A stretch of DNA of 38,744 bases from SAR324 cluster bacterium lautmerah10 (GCA_001469005.2 LNZD02000036.1:1-38744); one strand, 5' to 3'; positions 24,319 through 32,648 are shown, numbered from the stretch's first letter. Translations and numbers: made by a program. Notes: a model not told the origin generated them from the letters alone.

Positions 24319-25953
24319 ATGCTCGTGAATTCCCCCTTACCCATCAAGGGTTTTCAAAAAATCATGCCGCGTTCTCTGGGAACAAGAATGCTGCTGCTGA
24401 TGATGGGCCTGCTGATTCTGCTGGTGGGCGCCACCGGATTTATCGGCAACCAGGTCATCACCGGCATTCTCAACGAATACATCGGACGTGCAGCCCTCAA
24501 TGTTTCCAAGACCGTTTCGCTGACCGGAGTTGTTCAGCAGGGCCTCAAAAAGATGGAACCTGAGGAGATCCAGCTTTATGCGGAAAACGTGAGAAAAGCC
24601 ACTGGAGCCAGTTTTGTCGTGGTCGGGGACCATGAAGGCAAGCGTTACAGTCATCCGGTTCCAGAACGCATCGGCAAATACATGGTCGGCGGTGACAATG
24701 CCCAGGCTTTAGTTCATGGACAGTCCTACATTTCAAGAGCAGTAGGGACGCTCGGTCCATCATTACGCGGCAAGGTCCCGATTTTCTCGTCCGCAGGAGA
24801 GATCATCGGCGTGGTTTCGGTCGGGTATTTGATCGAAACCGTCCAGGATGTGATCCAGCCCTACCAGCAACGGCTTTTGCTCTGGATTCTCGGACTGTTC
24901 GGGGTTGGTGCCTTGGGCACCTGGCTCATTGCAAGGGAGGTCAAACGTTCCATATTCGGTCTGGAACCCTATGAAATTGCTGCACTTTACCGGGAAAGAA
25001 CGGCCCTGCTCGAATCGATTCGCGAAGGCATCATCGCCATCAATGAACAAGGAGAGGTCACAGTGATGAACCAACAGGCTGCGCAGATTTTAGGATTCAC
25101 TCCTGAGGACGCAGTAGGAAAACCGATTGTGAAATTACTTCCGGAAACACGGATGCTTGAAGTGCTCAAAACCGGAAAGGGGGAATACGACCAGGAAATG
25201 ATGATCAAGGAGGAGGAGGTGATCGTCAACCGGGTTCCGATTCTTGAAAAGGAGCACGTCTCGGGAGTCGTCTCCAGCTTCCGCAGGGCTCAGGACATCG
25301 ACCGACTGGTTCAGGAACTGACCAGCATCCGCGAATATTCCCAGGCCTTGAGGGCTCAGACCCATGAATATTCCAACAAACTTCACACCCTGGCGGGACT
25401 GATCCAGATAGGCGCCACCAAAGAAGCGCTTGAACTGATCGGCAGGGAGTCTTCCGGTTACAACGCCCTGCTTCGTCAACTCTCAGATCAAATCCAGGAT
25501 CCCTTTCTCTCAGCCATCATCGTTGGGAAATATCACCGTGCAATGGAGTTGAAAACCGAATTGGCACTCGATCCCGAGAGTTGGATGAGCAACATCGGCC
25601 ATTCCAGTCGGAGCGAAAAAATCGTCACCATTCTTGGAAACCTGTTGGAAAATGCTTTGGAGGCTTCGGCATCCTCAGGAGAGCAGAAAAAAGTATGCCT
25701 CTCGATGACCGACGTGGGCAATGAACTGATTTTTGAAGTCGAAGATTCTGGTTCAGGAATATCTGAGGATCAACAGAAATCCATCTTCGATGAGGGCTTC
25801 ACTACCAAAACAGGAACCGGAAGGGGGATCGGGCTGCAGCTGGTGCAGAAAAACCTGATTCAACTCGAGGGGCACCTGACGGTTGGCGAAAGTTCCCTGG
25901 GCGGGGCACGTTTCACCGCCTACATTCCGAAAACCGTTTCCAAGGAGGAATGA
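24319..25953 (+). CDS. CitA/DcuS-family sensor histidine kinase
   Basis: This 544-residue membrane kinase senses a carboxylate outside the membrane. It has a first membrane segment (about 24-48) and a periplasmic Cache-type domain with the carboxylate-binding pattern KRYSHP (Arg109, His112) and GTLGPSLRGKVP (Arg150). A second segment (about 186-205), a PAS domain (about 220-320) and an SPOB-type H-box with His349 (AQTHEYSNKLHTLAGL) follow. The ATPase domain has NLLENALEA, DSGSGI and GTGRGIGLQL. This architecture is typical of CitA, DcuS and DctS. It diverges from tctC and is followed after one base by its response regulator, so it most likely controls tricarboxylate uptake and perhaps the facing CoA-dependent genes. 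Confidence 0.93.
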   Translation: MLVNSPLPIKGFQKIMPRSLGTRMLLLMMGLLILLVGATGFIGNQVITGILNEYIGRAALNVSKTVSLTGVVQQGLKKMEPEEIQLYAENVRKATGASFVVVGDHEGKRYSHPVPERIGKYMVGGDNAQALVHGQSYISRAVGTLGPSLRGKVPIFSSAGEIIGVVSVGYLIETVQDVIQPYQQRLLLWILGLFGVGALGTWLIAREVKRSIFGLEPYEIAALYRERTALLESIREGIIAINEQGEVTVMNQQAAQILGFTPEDAVGKPIVKLLPETRMLEVLKTGKGEYDQEMMIKEEEVIVNRVPILEKEHVSGVVSSFRRAQDIDRLVQELTSIREYSQALRAQTHEYSNKLHTLAGLIQIGATKEALELIGRESSGYNALLRQLSDQIQDPFLSAIIVGKYHRAMELKTELALDPESWMSNIGHSSRSEKIVTILGNLLENALEASASSGEQKKVCLSMTDVGNELIFEVEDSGSGISEDQQKSIFDEGFTTKTGTGRGIGLQLVQKNLIQLEGHLTVGESSLGGARFTAYIPKTVSKEE

Positions 25954-25954
25954 G

Positions 25955-26641
25955 ATGATGACCCGAGTCCTGATCGCCGATGATGATCCGAGAATCACGG
26001 AAATCCACCAGCATTACGTCAACAAAGTGGAAGGATTTGAGGTGATAGGCCTTTCCAATACGATTGAAGACACCGAGATGCAAATCCGCGTCATGGAACC
26101 GCAGCTTTTACTGCTCGACATTTACTTTCCCGACGGTTCCGGGATCGACCTGCTGAAGCAGGTGCGTCAACAATCAAAGGCCCTGGACATCATCCCGATC
26201 ACTGCCGGGAAAGAAGTCCGTCTGCTGCAGGAAGCCATGCGGGGTGGAGTCTTCGACTACATCCTCAAACCGGTGGTCTTTCCTAGGTTTGAACAGACCT
26301 TGAAACGTTACCGTAATCATCGGTTGAAATTTCAATCCCTGGAAAGCCTCGAACAGTCGGACATCGACCGCATCATCCACAAGGAAAGTCCTGAGGCTTC
26401 ACGTCAGGCGGAACTTCAGCTGCCGAAAGGCATCGATCCGGTGACCCTTGACAAGATCATTCTCGAGATGAATCGGGAAAAGGGCGGGTTCACTTCCGAG
26501 GAAATGGCCGAACGGGTCGGAGCAAGCCGAACCACCGCAAGACGCTATTTGGAATACCTCGTCAGTCGCGGAAGTCTGGAAGTCGATGTCAGTTACGGGG
26601 GGGTTGGAAGACCCGAACGGATCTACAGGGGCAATTCTTAA
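25955..26641 (+). CDS. CitB/DcuR-family response regulator
   Basis: This 228-residue regulator has an N-terminal receiver domain with acidic pocket ADDD, phosphoacceptor Asp55 (LLLLDIYFPDGSG) and the lysine in DYILKPV. The C-terminal helix-turn-helix (FTSEEMAERVGASRTTARRY, then GSLEVDVSYGGVGRPERIYR) is characteristic of the CitB/DcuR/DpiA group. The frame extends upstream inside the kinase gene, but AAGGAGG at 25942-25948 sets the start at 25955 or 25958. It is coupled to the CitA-type kinase and probably activates tctCBA. It ends 4 bases from the convergent lyase gene. Confidence 0.93.
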   Translation: MMTRVLIADDDPRITEIHQHYVNKVEGFEVIGLSNTIEDTEMQIRVMEPQLLLLDIYFPDGSGIDLLKQVRQQSKALDIIPITAGKEVRLLQEAMRGGVFDYILKPVVFPRFEQTLKRYRNHRLKFQSLESLEQSDIDRIIHKESPEASRQAELQLPKGIDPVTLDKIILEMNREKGGFTSEEMAERVGASRTTARRYLEYLVSRGSLEVDVSYGGVGRPERIYRGNS

Positions 26642-26645
26642 AGTT

Positions 26646-27476
26646 TCATCCTTCTTCCAGCGGATTCTTGCCAGAGTAATTCCAAAGAAATTCAGGCGGG
26701 GTCGGCCCTTTGTTTCTTCCTCCCTGGTTTTTTTGCTCCCAGGCATGGGCCAGGATCCCCACAGAACGTGATAAGCAGAAGAGTCCCCTGGCCAGAGGCG
26801 GAGCAAATCCAAGTTCGCCAAAAATCACTGCCGTTGCACCGTCGATGTTCATCGCGATTCCGGTGCTTTTTCCCTGACTGAGCTGCCTCTGAATTTCAAG
26901 ACCGATTCGCATGAAATTCCCGCTGACGATTTTGTCTCCCTCGGCATCTGAGACCAGTTTCATCAATCGTGGAGCACGCGGGTCTTCCGGTTTGTGGAAA
27001 CGGTGACCAAATCCCGGAATATACTTCCCCTTGGTTTGACGATGATTTGCAATCTCTTCCGAAACGGATTCTTCTAATCGTCCTCCCTGATCCAGCAGTT
27101 CCTGAACTTTCTGGATCATTTCAAGACACTGTTCTCCGGCTCCACCATGAACATCTCCGAGCATATTGACTGCAGAGGCCATGGCATGATTCAGCGAATT
27201 CCCGCAACTGACCGTCATCCTTGCGGCAGCAATCGCCGGGGCCTGCGGGCCATGATCCACTGAGGCGACCAGTGCTGCTTCCAGCAGACGTGCTTCCTCG
27301 ACGGAAGGCAGCTTTCCCTGGAGCATCAGCCAGATCATTTGGACGAAACTGATGTTCCCGATAAGTTCTTCAATGTCTTCACCCCGGATCCGGATCTTTC
27401 CCGGACGCATGTCGATGATTTCGGTGCTCCACCAGTTTCTAACTTTTTCTGTGGTTTCCTGGTCCTTTGAACTCAT
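26646..27476 (-). CDS. Citryl-CoA lyase-type stand-alone citrate synthase homologue
   Basis: This 276-residue protein is a shortened citrate-synthase fold, the size and type of citryl-CoA lyase (Ccl). It keeps the catalytic residues: His110 (DVHGGAGEQ), His158 (GFGHRFHKPEDPRAPRL, which also binds CoA) and Asp212 (MNIDGATAVIFGELGF), plus His75 in VDHGP. It would cleave citryl-CoA, or a related 3-hydroxyacyl-CoA such as citramalyl-CoA, to acetyl-CoA and a keto acid. Its ATG overlaps the stop of the CoA-transferase gene, and the tricarboxylate transporter with its sensor lies next door. A role as an ordinary citrate synthase is less likely given its length and context. Confidence 0.85.
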   Translation of the reverse strand: MSSKDQETTEKVRNWWSTEIIDMRPGKIRIRGEDIEELIGNISFVQMIWLMLQGKLPSVEEARLLEAALVASVDHGPQAPAIAAARMTVSCGNSLNHAMASAVNMLGDVHGGAGEQCLEMIQKVQELLDQGGRLEESVSEEIANHRQTKGKYIPGFGHRFHKPEDPRAPRLMKLVSDAEGDKIVSGNFMRIGLEIQRQLSQGKSTGIAMNIDGATAVIFGELGFAPPLARGLFCLSRSVGILAHAWEQKNQGGRNKGPTPPEFLWNYSGKNPLEEG

Positions 27477-28666
27477 ATCACTTTTTCTGCCTGAAGTTTT
27501 TCAATGGTTTCCTCTCCGTATCCGCATTCTTTGAGGATCGCGACCGTGTCTTCTCCCAACCTGGGAGGGGGTCTGTCCACCGTGAGGGTCTTCCCATTCA
27601 GCTGCATTCCGGTTTTCACCACCTGCACGGAACGGCCAACTCCGGGGACGTCGCTGAATGTTTCCAGAAATTCACGTTGCTGAACCTGTTCCAGGTTCAA
27701 GGCGTCTGGAACCTTCAACACTTCCCCTGCAGGGACACCTGCCTTGTTCAGCAATCCTGACCAGTATTTTGCATCATGATGTTTCAGTTCTGACTCCAGT
27801 TCTGATTTAAGTAGTTCACGGTTGGCTTTCCTGAGTTCCCGGGTCTTAAAATGAGGATGATGAATCAGGTCCTCCCTTTTCAACAAACCGCATAGGATTT
27901 CAAATTGTTCCTGTTTGTTGGCGGCAATGTTGAGCAACCCCTCACCGGTCTGAAATGTGCCTGAGGGTGCCGAAGTAAAATTTTCATTCCCCATTCTCAT
28001 GGGATCCACTCCGGCAGTCAGGAAGTTGCTGATCACCCATCCCATGGAAGCCATCGTTGACTCCAGCATTGAAACATCGATGAAAACCGCTTCCCGTTCA
28101 GGTTTTGAAAGCGATGCCGTGATTCCCAGCGCAGCGGTGATCCCTCCAATCGTATCCGCCATCGGGAATCCAACCCTCAATGGTCCTGACTCATCATTGC
28201 CGGTCACAGACATCACTCCAGAAAGTCCCTGGATGATCTGATCGTAGGCAGGAGAATCTTTAAGAGGTCCATTCTGGCCGAACCCGGAGATGGCACAATA
28301 AACCAGGCTCGGATTGACCTCTTTCAGCTTCTCAAACCCAAGACCGAGACGTTCCATCACCCCAGGCCTGAAATTCTCCACCACCACGTCTGCCTTCGAA
28401 ACCAGTCTGAAAAATACCTCACGACCCTCAGGATGTTTCAGATTGAGGGTCAAAGAACGCTTTCCCGCGTTTTGGGCAAGGAAGGAAACCCCCATCCCCT
28501 TTTCATTCAATTCCGGATCAGCTCCTAACTGACGGGCCAGGTCCCCACGACCCGGGACCTCGATTTTGATCACCTCAGCTCCCAAATGTGCGAGTTGGTG
28601 GCAGCAGAAGGGACCTGCCAGGACATTCGTCAAATCCAGAACCCTAAAAGACTTTAAAGGTTTCAT
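27473..28666 (-). CDS. Class III (CaiB/BaiF family) CoA-transferase
   Basis: This 397-residue family III CoA-transferase has the N-terminal VLDLTNVLAGPFCCHQLAHL, then GAEVIKIEVPGRGD and SLTLNLKHPEGREVF. It also has NFRPGVMERLGLG and the catalytic Asp171 in PMADTIGG, which forms the mixed anhydride. It moves CoA from a donor such as succinyl-CoA or acetyl-CoA onto a carboxylate. The downstream lyase gene overlaps it by 4 bases, so its product is very likely the lyase substrate. With a neighbouring tricarboxylate importer, citrate or citramalate is a reasonable acceptor. The sulfatase gene ends 49 bases upstream. Confidence 0.93.
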   Translation of the reverse strand: MKPLKSFRVLDLTNVLAGPFCCHQLAHLGAEVIKIEVPGRGDLARQLGADPELNEKGMGVSFLAQNAGKRSLTLNLKHPEGREVFFRLVSKADVVVENFRPGVMERLGLGFEKLKEVNPSLVYCAISGFGQNGPLKDSPAYDQIIQGLSGVMSVTGNDESGPLRVGFPMADTIGGITAALGITASLSKPEREAVFIDVSMLESTMASMGWVISNFLTAGVDPMRMGNENFTSAPSGTFQTGEGLLNIAANKQEQFEILCGLLKREDLIHHPHFKTRELRKANRELLKSELESELKHHDAKYWSGLLNKAGVPAGEVLKVPDALNLEQVQQREFLETFSDVPGVGRSVQVVKTGMQLNGKTLTVDRPPPRLGEDTVAILKECGYGEETIEKLQAEKVI

Positions 28667-28715
28667 TTTCCAGTAAGAAATGGGTCGAGGCAGGAGTTAC
28701 CTGTTCAAAGTGGAA

Positions 28716-30284
28716 TCACCAAACCCCGAAGAGGTATCCCCGTTCCTTGGCAGTTCCAGTTCTCTGTTCGACCGTTTCATTGGTGATGGTCGTTCGTATT
28801 TTCCGTTCGGTCAGCCATGCGCTGAGCCTGCCTTCCATTTCTCTGCAGACATTCCGAAAGGAGGAATCTCGCCCCAGATCGCTTCTTTCCTGGGGATCCT
28901 TCTTCAGGTCAAACAGCTGGGGAGGAAAATCCTGGAAGTGGATGTATTTCCATTCTCCGGTCCGGACCATGAAGGCGCGACAGCGGTCAGGAGCAAGACC
29001 GAGCTCCAGCCTCGCTTTTCTCCATGCATAATCCATTTCACAGAAGACGGCATCCCGCCACTCATGTGAAGCAGAAGCTCTTAAAATCCCAAGCAGGGAA
29101 CGTCCTTCAAGACGATGGTCTTGGGACTCTCCGCCAAGGGCCTCCACAAAGGTCGGAATGAGGTCGATGGATTCGACCATGCGTGAATCACTGCGGCCCC
29201 GGGTCGAGTCCGATGCCGGATCAGGGTCCACAATGATCAATGGAATGCGCACTGCCTCATCATAAAAGAGTTCCTTCTCTCCGAGCCAATGATCGCCAAG
29301 ATAATCCCCATGGTCGGAAGTGAAGACGATCATGGTTGTTTCCAGCAAATTCCGATTCTCCAGGAACTGCATCAGTCTTCCCAGATGATCGTCGATTTCC
29401 GTGATCAATCCCATATAGGTCGGGATCACGGTTTGACGGACCTCATCCCTGGAAAAATTGAGGCTTTCCTCATGGTTCATGAACGCATTCAGAACCGGAT
29501 GCGGATTCTTTTTTTCTGCATCATCCCGATTGGCTTCCAGAATGGGTTTTGAACGATAAAGCGAATGGTACGGGGAAGGGGCAATGTAAGGCCAGTGGGG
29601 TTTGATGTAACTCAAATGCAGGCACCAGGATTGATCCCCGAGTTGATCGATCCAATCCATGGCCCGGTCGGTCATGTATGCAGTTTCCGAGTGTTCCTTG
29701 TCAACCCTGGCAGGAAGGTCCGCATGGCGCATCTGCCAGCCACTGAGGATTTCTCCGTTGGGTCCCTCAACGGAATTGGCAGCAGTATGCCATGGATTCT
29801 CGCCTTCATACCCATGTTTCCTGAGGTACCGGTTATAAGCCATTTCAGGATCGGCCGATTGATCCGGATGCAGCCCATCATCCTTTTCCCAGGGTTCAAA
29901 ACCACATTCGCTGAGCAGGATTCCCCTGGAAGATTTTGGATCGATGCCGATCCTCTGCATCCCCTGATGATCCGGGCTGAAATGCGTCTTGCCCGTCAAA
30001 CCGACCCTCGTCCCGAGCGGTCTGAGGTAATCCCCGAGGGTCCATTCCTCCAGCTTGAGCGGGACGTTGTTGTAGGTCGAACCATGGGAAGAAAGATAAC
30101 GTCCGGTATAAAACGACATCCTCGAGGGCCCGCAAACCGGAGCCTGGCAATAGGCTCTTGTGAAATTCACCCCCCTTTGCGCCAGGGCATCGATGTTGGG
30201 AGTCGAAATCGAAGGATGACCATTGCAGCCCAGGTAATCGGCACGCAACTGGTCGCACATGATAAAAAGGATATTCTTGACCAT
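28716..30284 (-). CDS. Sulfatase-superfamily phosphonate monoester hydrolase-like enzyme
   Basis: This 522-residue alkaline-phosphatase-superfamily hydrolase has Asp11 (MCDQLRADYLG) and the formylglycine motif CGPSR with Cys51. It also has DHGDYLGDHWLGEK for the metal site. Its C-terminal half (SPYHSLYRSKPI, LITEIDDHLGRLM, KYIHFQDFPPQLFDLKKDP) resembles phosphonate monoester hydrolases and related arylsulfatases more than classical sulfatases. No signal peptide is visible, so it acts in the cytoplasm. It hydrolyses sulfate or phosphonate/phosphate esters; the true substrate is unknown. It is followed on the same strand after 49 bases by the CoA-transferase and lyase genes and may be in their operon. 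A formylglycine-generating enzyme is not in the window. Confidence 0.9.
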   Translation of the reverse strand: MVKNILFIMCDQLRADYLGCNGHPSISTPNIDALAQRGVNFTRAYCQAPVCGPSRMSFYTGRYLSSHGSTYNNVPLKLEEWTLGDYLRPLGTRVGLTGKTHFSPDHQGMQRIGIDPKSSRGILLSECGFEPWEKDDGLHPDQSADPEMAYNRYLRKHGYEGENPWHTAANSVEGPNGEILSGWQMRHADLPARVDKEHSETAYMTDRAMDWIDQLGDQSWCLHLSYIKPHWPYIAPSPYHSLYRSKPILEANRDDAEKKNPHPVLNAFMNHEESLNFSRDEVRQTVIPTYMGLITEIDDHLGRLMQFLENRNLLETTMIVFTSDHGDYLGDHWLGEKELFYDEAVRIPLIIVDPDPASDSTRGRSDSRMVESIDLIPTFVEALGGESQDHRLEGRSLLGILRASASHEWRDAVFCEMDYAWRKARLELGLAPDRCRAFMVRTGEWKYIHFQDFPPQLFDLKKDPQERSDLGRDSSFRNVCREMEGRLSAWLTERKIRTTITNETVEQRTGTAKERGYLFGVW

Positions 30285-30478
30285 ATTTCCAAAGACAAAG
30301 ATTTTTTCTGCAGGTTATTCCAAATCCCCAAAAGGAGCAAAAATCAAATTTCAAATGAACCAGAAGATTTAGAGTTTCAGAATCCCTTTCTCCCCATAAA
30401 TTTTCTTGCAATCGAAAATAATGCTTGTCATCTTAGCGGGGAGTTATGGTTTAGATAAATCCTTTCCTGAGAAAAACG

Positions 30479-30772
30479 ATGAAAACAATTTTGACGACGT
30501 TATTTTCAGTCAGCATTCTGGCAACCATGGCCATCGCAGGCCCAGGATGCAGTGGGTACAAGGAAGTCACCTTGGCAGAACAAAAAAGTCATGCCCATGA
30601 AGTCTTGGTGGTCGAGATCGACGGTATGGAACTCTTCCAGCTCACCAACCAGGAAGGCAAGATCTTCTTCAAGATTAAGAATCTCTTCGGAGAAGAAGTG
30701 GCCCAGGGCCTCGACAAAGAACAGCTTGCCGAGCAATATCCCAAAGTTTACAAAGCTCTCCTCGAAAGCTGA
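30479..30772 (+). CDS. Small secreted protein of unknown function
   Basis: This 97-residue protein has a clear Sec signal peptide (MKTILTTLFSVSILATMAIA, probable cleavage after AIA). The mature part of about 77 residues holds a single Cys (GPGCSGYKEV), a short hydrophobic strand (HEVLVVEIDGMELFQL) and an acidic, helical C-terminus (EEVAQGLDKEQLAEQYPKVY). I recognise no domain. It diverges from the sulfatase gene and a terminator-like hairpin follows its stop, so it is probably monocistronic. A cysteine-containing periplasmic protein could be redox-active or cofactor-linked, but nothing shows that. Confidence 0.65.
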   Translation: MKTILTTLFSVSILATMAIAGPGCSGYKEVTLAEQKSHAHEVLVVEIDGMELFQLTNQEGKIFFKIKNLFGEEVAQGLDKEQLAEQYPKVYKALLES

Positions 30773-30780
30773 TTTTCCCC

Positions 30781-30801
30781 GGGGTAGATTCCCTCTGCCC
30801 C
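30781..30801 (+). terminator. Hairpin after the small secreted protein gene
   Basis: GGGGTAGA (30781-30788) and TCTGCCCC (30794-30801) form an 8-bp stem with one G-U pair and a 5-base loop, 8 bases after the stop. It lacks a U-tract. Confidence 0.5.
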
Positions 30802-30868
30802 AGCAGTTCCCCAACCCCTTCAGAAACTCTTTTTCCGTCAGGGGAGTTTTACCTGCTGATCATCCTCC

Positions 30869-31288
30869 ATGATCAACCCTTCCAGAGTTAGTCGTTTACT
30901 CTTCAGTTTTAGTAAAATCGTTCTGATTTGGATGCTGTTGCTGCTGGCTTCCTGTGAAAGCCATCGACTGCGGACCATGACGATTGGTTTTGATGATTGT
31001 GAACTGATCTTTTCAGTTCATGACCGATGCAAACAAATTGATGAGGAGCAGATCTTCGTTTTCACTTTTCAGTCAGATCATTCTGGGGTCCGCTTCAGCC
31101 AGGACAACCTGACCCTTTCTGCCGAAGATTTTTCATTGGAAGCCTCCCAAGGCTGTCATTATACCAGGGAATACCGCATCGGGTACCAGGCAGATCCAAG
31201 CCCTGCTCCAGAATTTCAGTGGACGATTCTGGAAAATAACCAGAATTGGACTGCGTATCCGGTTCAATTGAGGGAGTGTCGGTTTTGA
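30869..31288 (+). CDS. Putative lipoprotein of unknown function
   Basis: This 139-residue protein has a lipoprotein signal: a basic N-terminus, a hydrophobic stretch (IVLIWMLLLL) and the lipobox LLASC with Cys29. Residues after it (CESHR) give no inner-membrane retention aspartate at +2, so outer-membrane sorting is likely. The mature part is about 110 residues, mostly predicted strands, with four further cysteines (FDDCELIF, HDRCKQ, QGCHYT, RECRF) that could form disulfides. No domain is recognised. It ends 15 bases from the convergent MORN-repeat gene. Confidence 0.6.
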   Translation: MINPSRVSRLLFSFSKIVLIWMLLLLASCESHRLRTMTIGFDDCELIFSVHDRCKQIDEEQIFVFTFQSDHSGVRFSQDNLTLSAEDFSLEASQGCHYTREYRIGYQADPSPAPEFQWTILENNQNWTAYPVQLRECRF

Positions 31289-31303
31289 ATGGTACCAAGA
31301 ATT

Positions 31304-32116
31304 TCAATCATCATTTTTCCTGATGATGGTTCCCTGCTGAACCCGGAAGAGCAGTTTGCGGTTGGAGTCATAAGCCCTCGTGTTCCAGGGTTTGCCTTCA
31401 CGAAATTCTCCTTCACTGCGCATTCCATTAGGATGGGTCAGGATTCCGGTTCCATGCTCCAGACCTTCCTCCCACAGTCCATCATATTTGACTCCCAGGG
31501 GTGAGAGGTAACTTCCTTTTCCGTGGGGCAAAAGTCCATTCACCTGTCCCTGATACCTTCCATATTCTTCAGGATTTCCCTGCTCGAGCCAGACCCAGTG
31601 ATCTTTTTCCCATTTGCGGAAACGGATTTCACCATAGTCGATTTCCTGCACCACCTCCCCGGCAGCCAGCTTTTCTATGATTTCGCCTTCGGCATCGAAT
31701 CGGGTGATGTTCCAGTAATTGCCTTCCTTCCACTCACCTTTGTTCTTGAAGCCGTTGGCAAGGTATTCTTCCCCGGTTCCGTGAGGCAGGCTCTGCTCAA
31801 ATTGTCCGATGAGGTAACTTCCGTCTTCCTGAACCAGAGTCCCCAATCCCTGGTATAAGCCAGAGTCCCATTCTCCGGAATAACTGGAGCCTCCCACATA
31901 TTGCATCCTTCCCTGTCCATGGGGCAATCCATCCTGAATCTCTCCCTGGTAATGATCGTGGATCGATTCTTCACCAACCTTCATCCAGCGGATTCCTTCA
32001 TTGGTTTTCCAACGGAAGAGGGTTCCCCACTCTGATGCATGAAGCATCGAACAGGATATGAGGAATATCAGGCAGAATCCTGAAAATCGAAGCTGCATAG
32101 AAGGTGTAAATTTCAT
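31304..32116 (-). CDS. Exported MORN-repeat protein
   Basis: This 270-residue protein has a signal-peptide-like N-terminus (MQLRFSGFCLIFLISCSML after a short leader) and two groups of MORN repeats. The first runs from about residue 53 of this form (YQGEIQDGLPHGQG, YSGEWDSGLYQGLG, IGQFEQSLPHGTG). The second is near the C-terminus (YQGQVNGLLPHGKG, YDGLWEEGLEHGTG, SEGEFREGKPWN). MORN repeats form elongated beta structures that bind lipids or proteins. The open frame reaches 32248, but that stretch lies inside the DUF2256 gene, which stops at 32146, so the ATG at 32116 (or 32098) is preferred. It is the last gene of the azlC-azlD-DUF2256 chain. Confidence 0.8.
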   Translation of the reverse strand: MKFTPSMQLRFSGFCLIFLISCSMLHASEWGTLFRWKTNEGIRWMKVGEESIHDHYQGEIQDGLPHGQGRMQYVGGSSYSGEWDSGLYQGLGTLVQEDGSYLIGQFEQSLPHGTGEEYLANGFKNKGEWKEGNYWNITRFDAEGEIIEKLAAGEVVQEIDYGEIRFRKWEKDHWVWLEQGNPEEYGRYQGQVNGLLPHGKGSYLSPLGVKYDGLWEEGLEHGTGILTHPNGMRSEGEFREGKPWNTRAYDSNRKLLFRVQQGTIIRKNDD

Positions 32117-32145
32117 CAAAACATTGATTACTTTGGAATGGATCG

Positions 32146-32307
32146 TCAGTAATCCGATTCGGGTTTTTTTGAGGATTTGGAACTTCTTCGGCATCGCTCC
32201 GAGCAATAGATCACCCGATCCCAGTTCATCCGCCATTTTTTCCTCCATTTAAAGGGTCTCTGACAAACCGGGCAGGTCTTTTCCGGAAGTTCACTCTTCT
32301 GTTTCAT
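32146..32307 (-). CDS. DUF2256 small zinc-ribbon-like protein
   Basis: This 53-residue protein matches the DUF2256 pattern almost from end to end. It has a basic start, then LPEKTCPVCQRPFKWRKKW, then a tryptophan-rich link (MNWDRVIYC) and SERCRR. Four cysteines (12, 15, 35, 39) in CxxC and CxxxC pairs suggest a bound zinc. DUF2256 genes are often found beside cryptochrome/photolyase genes, none of which is here. Its ATG overlaps the azlD stop (ATGA), so the two are translationally coupled. Function unknown. It decides that the following MORN gene starts downstream of 32146. Confidence 0.85.
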   Translation of the reverse strand: MKQKSELPEKTCPVCQRPFKWRKKWRMNWDRVIYCSERCRRSSKSSKKPESDY

Positions 32308-32648
32308 CCTTCCCAAAAAAATCCATGAAACCAGATCAGTAGGAGAAAGGCGAATTCACCGAAAAGGATTCCCACCCAGAGTCTCTTTCCAAGAAGATAG
32401 AATCCTAGAAAAGCGAAAACCATGGAAAACAATCTTTGCCACAAAGGAATTTCCTGAAGGATTCCCATGGGAAAGACCAGGGTTCTGGCAACCAACGCGG
32501 CAATGATGCCATAGGCAAGGCAGGTAAACCATTCGAAGATGGGATGATTGGGTTCGATCCGGTGACTGATCATCACTGCTGCGAAACGCCAGATGTAGGT
32601 CGCAAAAATGGCTGACAAGAAAATCAGCCAGGCCGAAGCTTCAACCAA
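32304..32648 (-). CDS. azlD: AzlD-family branched-chain amino acid export subunit
   Basis: This 114-residue small membrane protein has four predicted segments in the AzlD arrangement, with the family's WLIFLSAIFATYIWRF start and the RTLVFPMG motif in the middle. It works with AzlC as an LIV-E type exporter of branched-chain amino acids. The open frame extends to 32723 within azlC, but a TTG at 32648, preceded by AAGGG and overlapping the azlC stop by 8 bases, gives the normal family length and a sensible N-terminus. DUF2256 follows with a 4-base overlap. Confidence 0.83.
   Translation of the reverse strand: MVEASAWLIFLSAIFATYIWRFAAVMISHRIEPNHPIFEWFTCLAYGIIAALVARTLVFPMGILQEIPLWQRLFSMVFAFLGFYLLGKRLWVGILFGEFAFLLLIWFHGFFWEG

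Noticed and set aside
29565..30458. 297-residue open frame opposite the sulfatase gene
   Set aside because: Antisense shadow; the minus-strand sulfatase has clear catalytic motifs and the plus-strand product shows none.
32146..32248. Longer N-terminus for the MORN protein from an ATG at 32248 or 32236
   Set aside because: That stretch is coding in another frame for DUF2256, and the signal peptide begins only after 32116. The GGAGG before 32236 is part of the DUF2256 codons.
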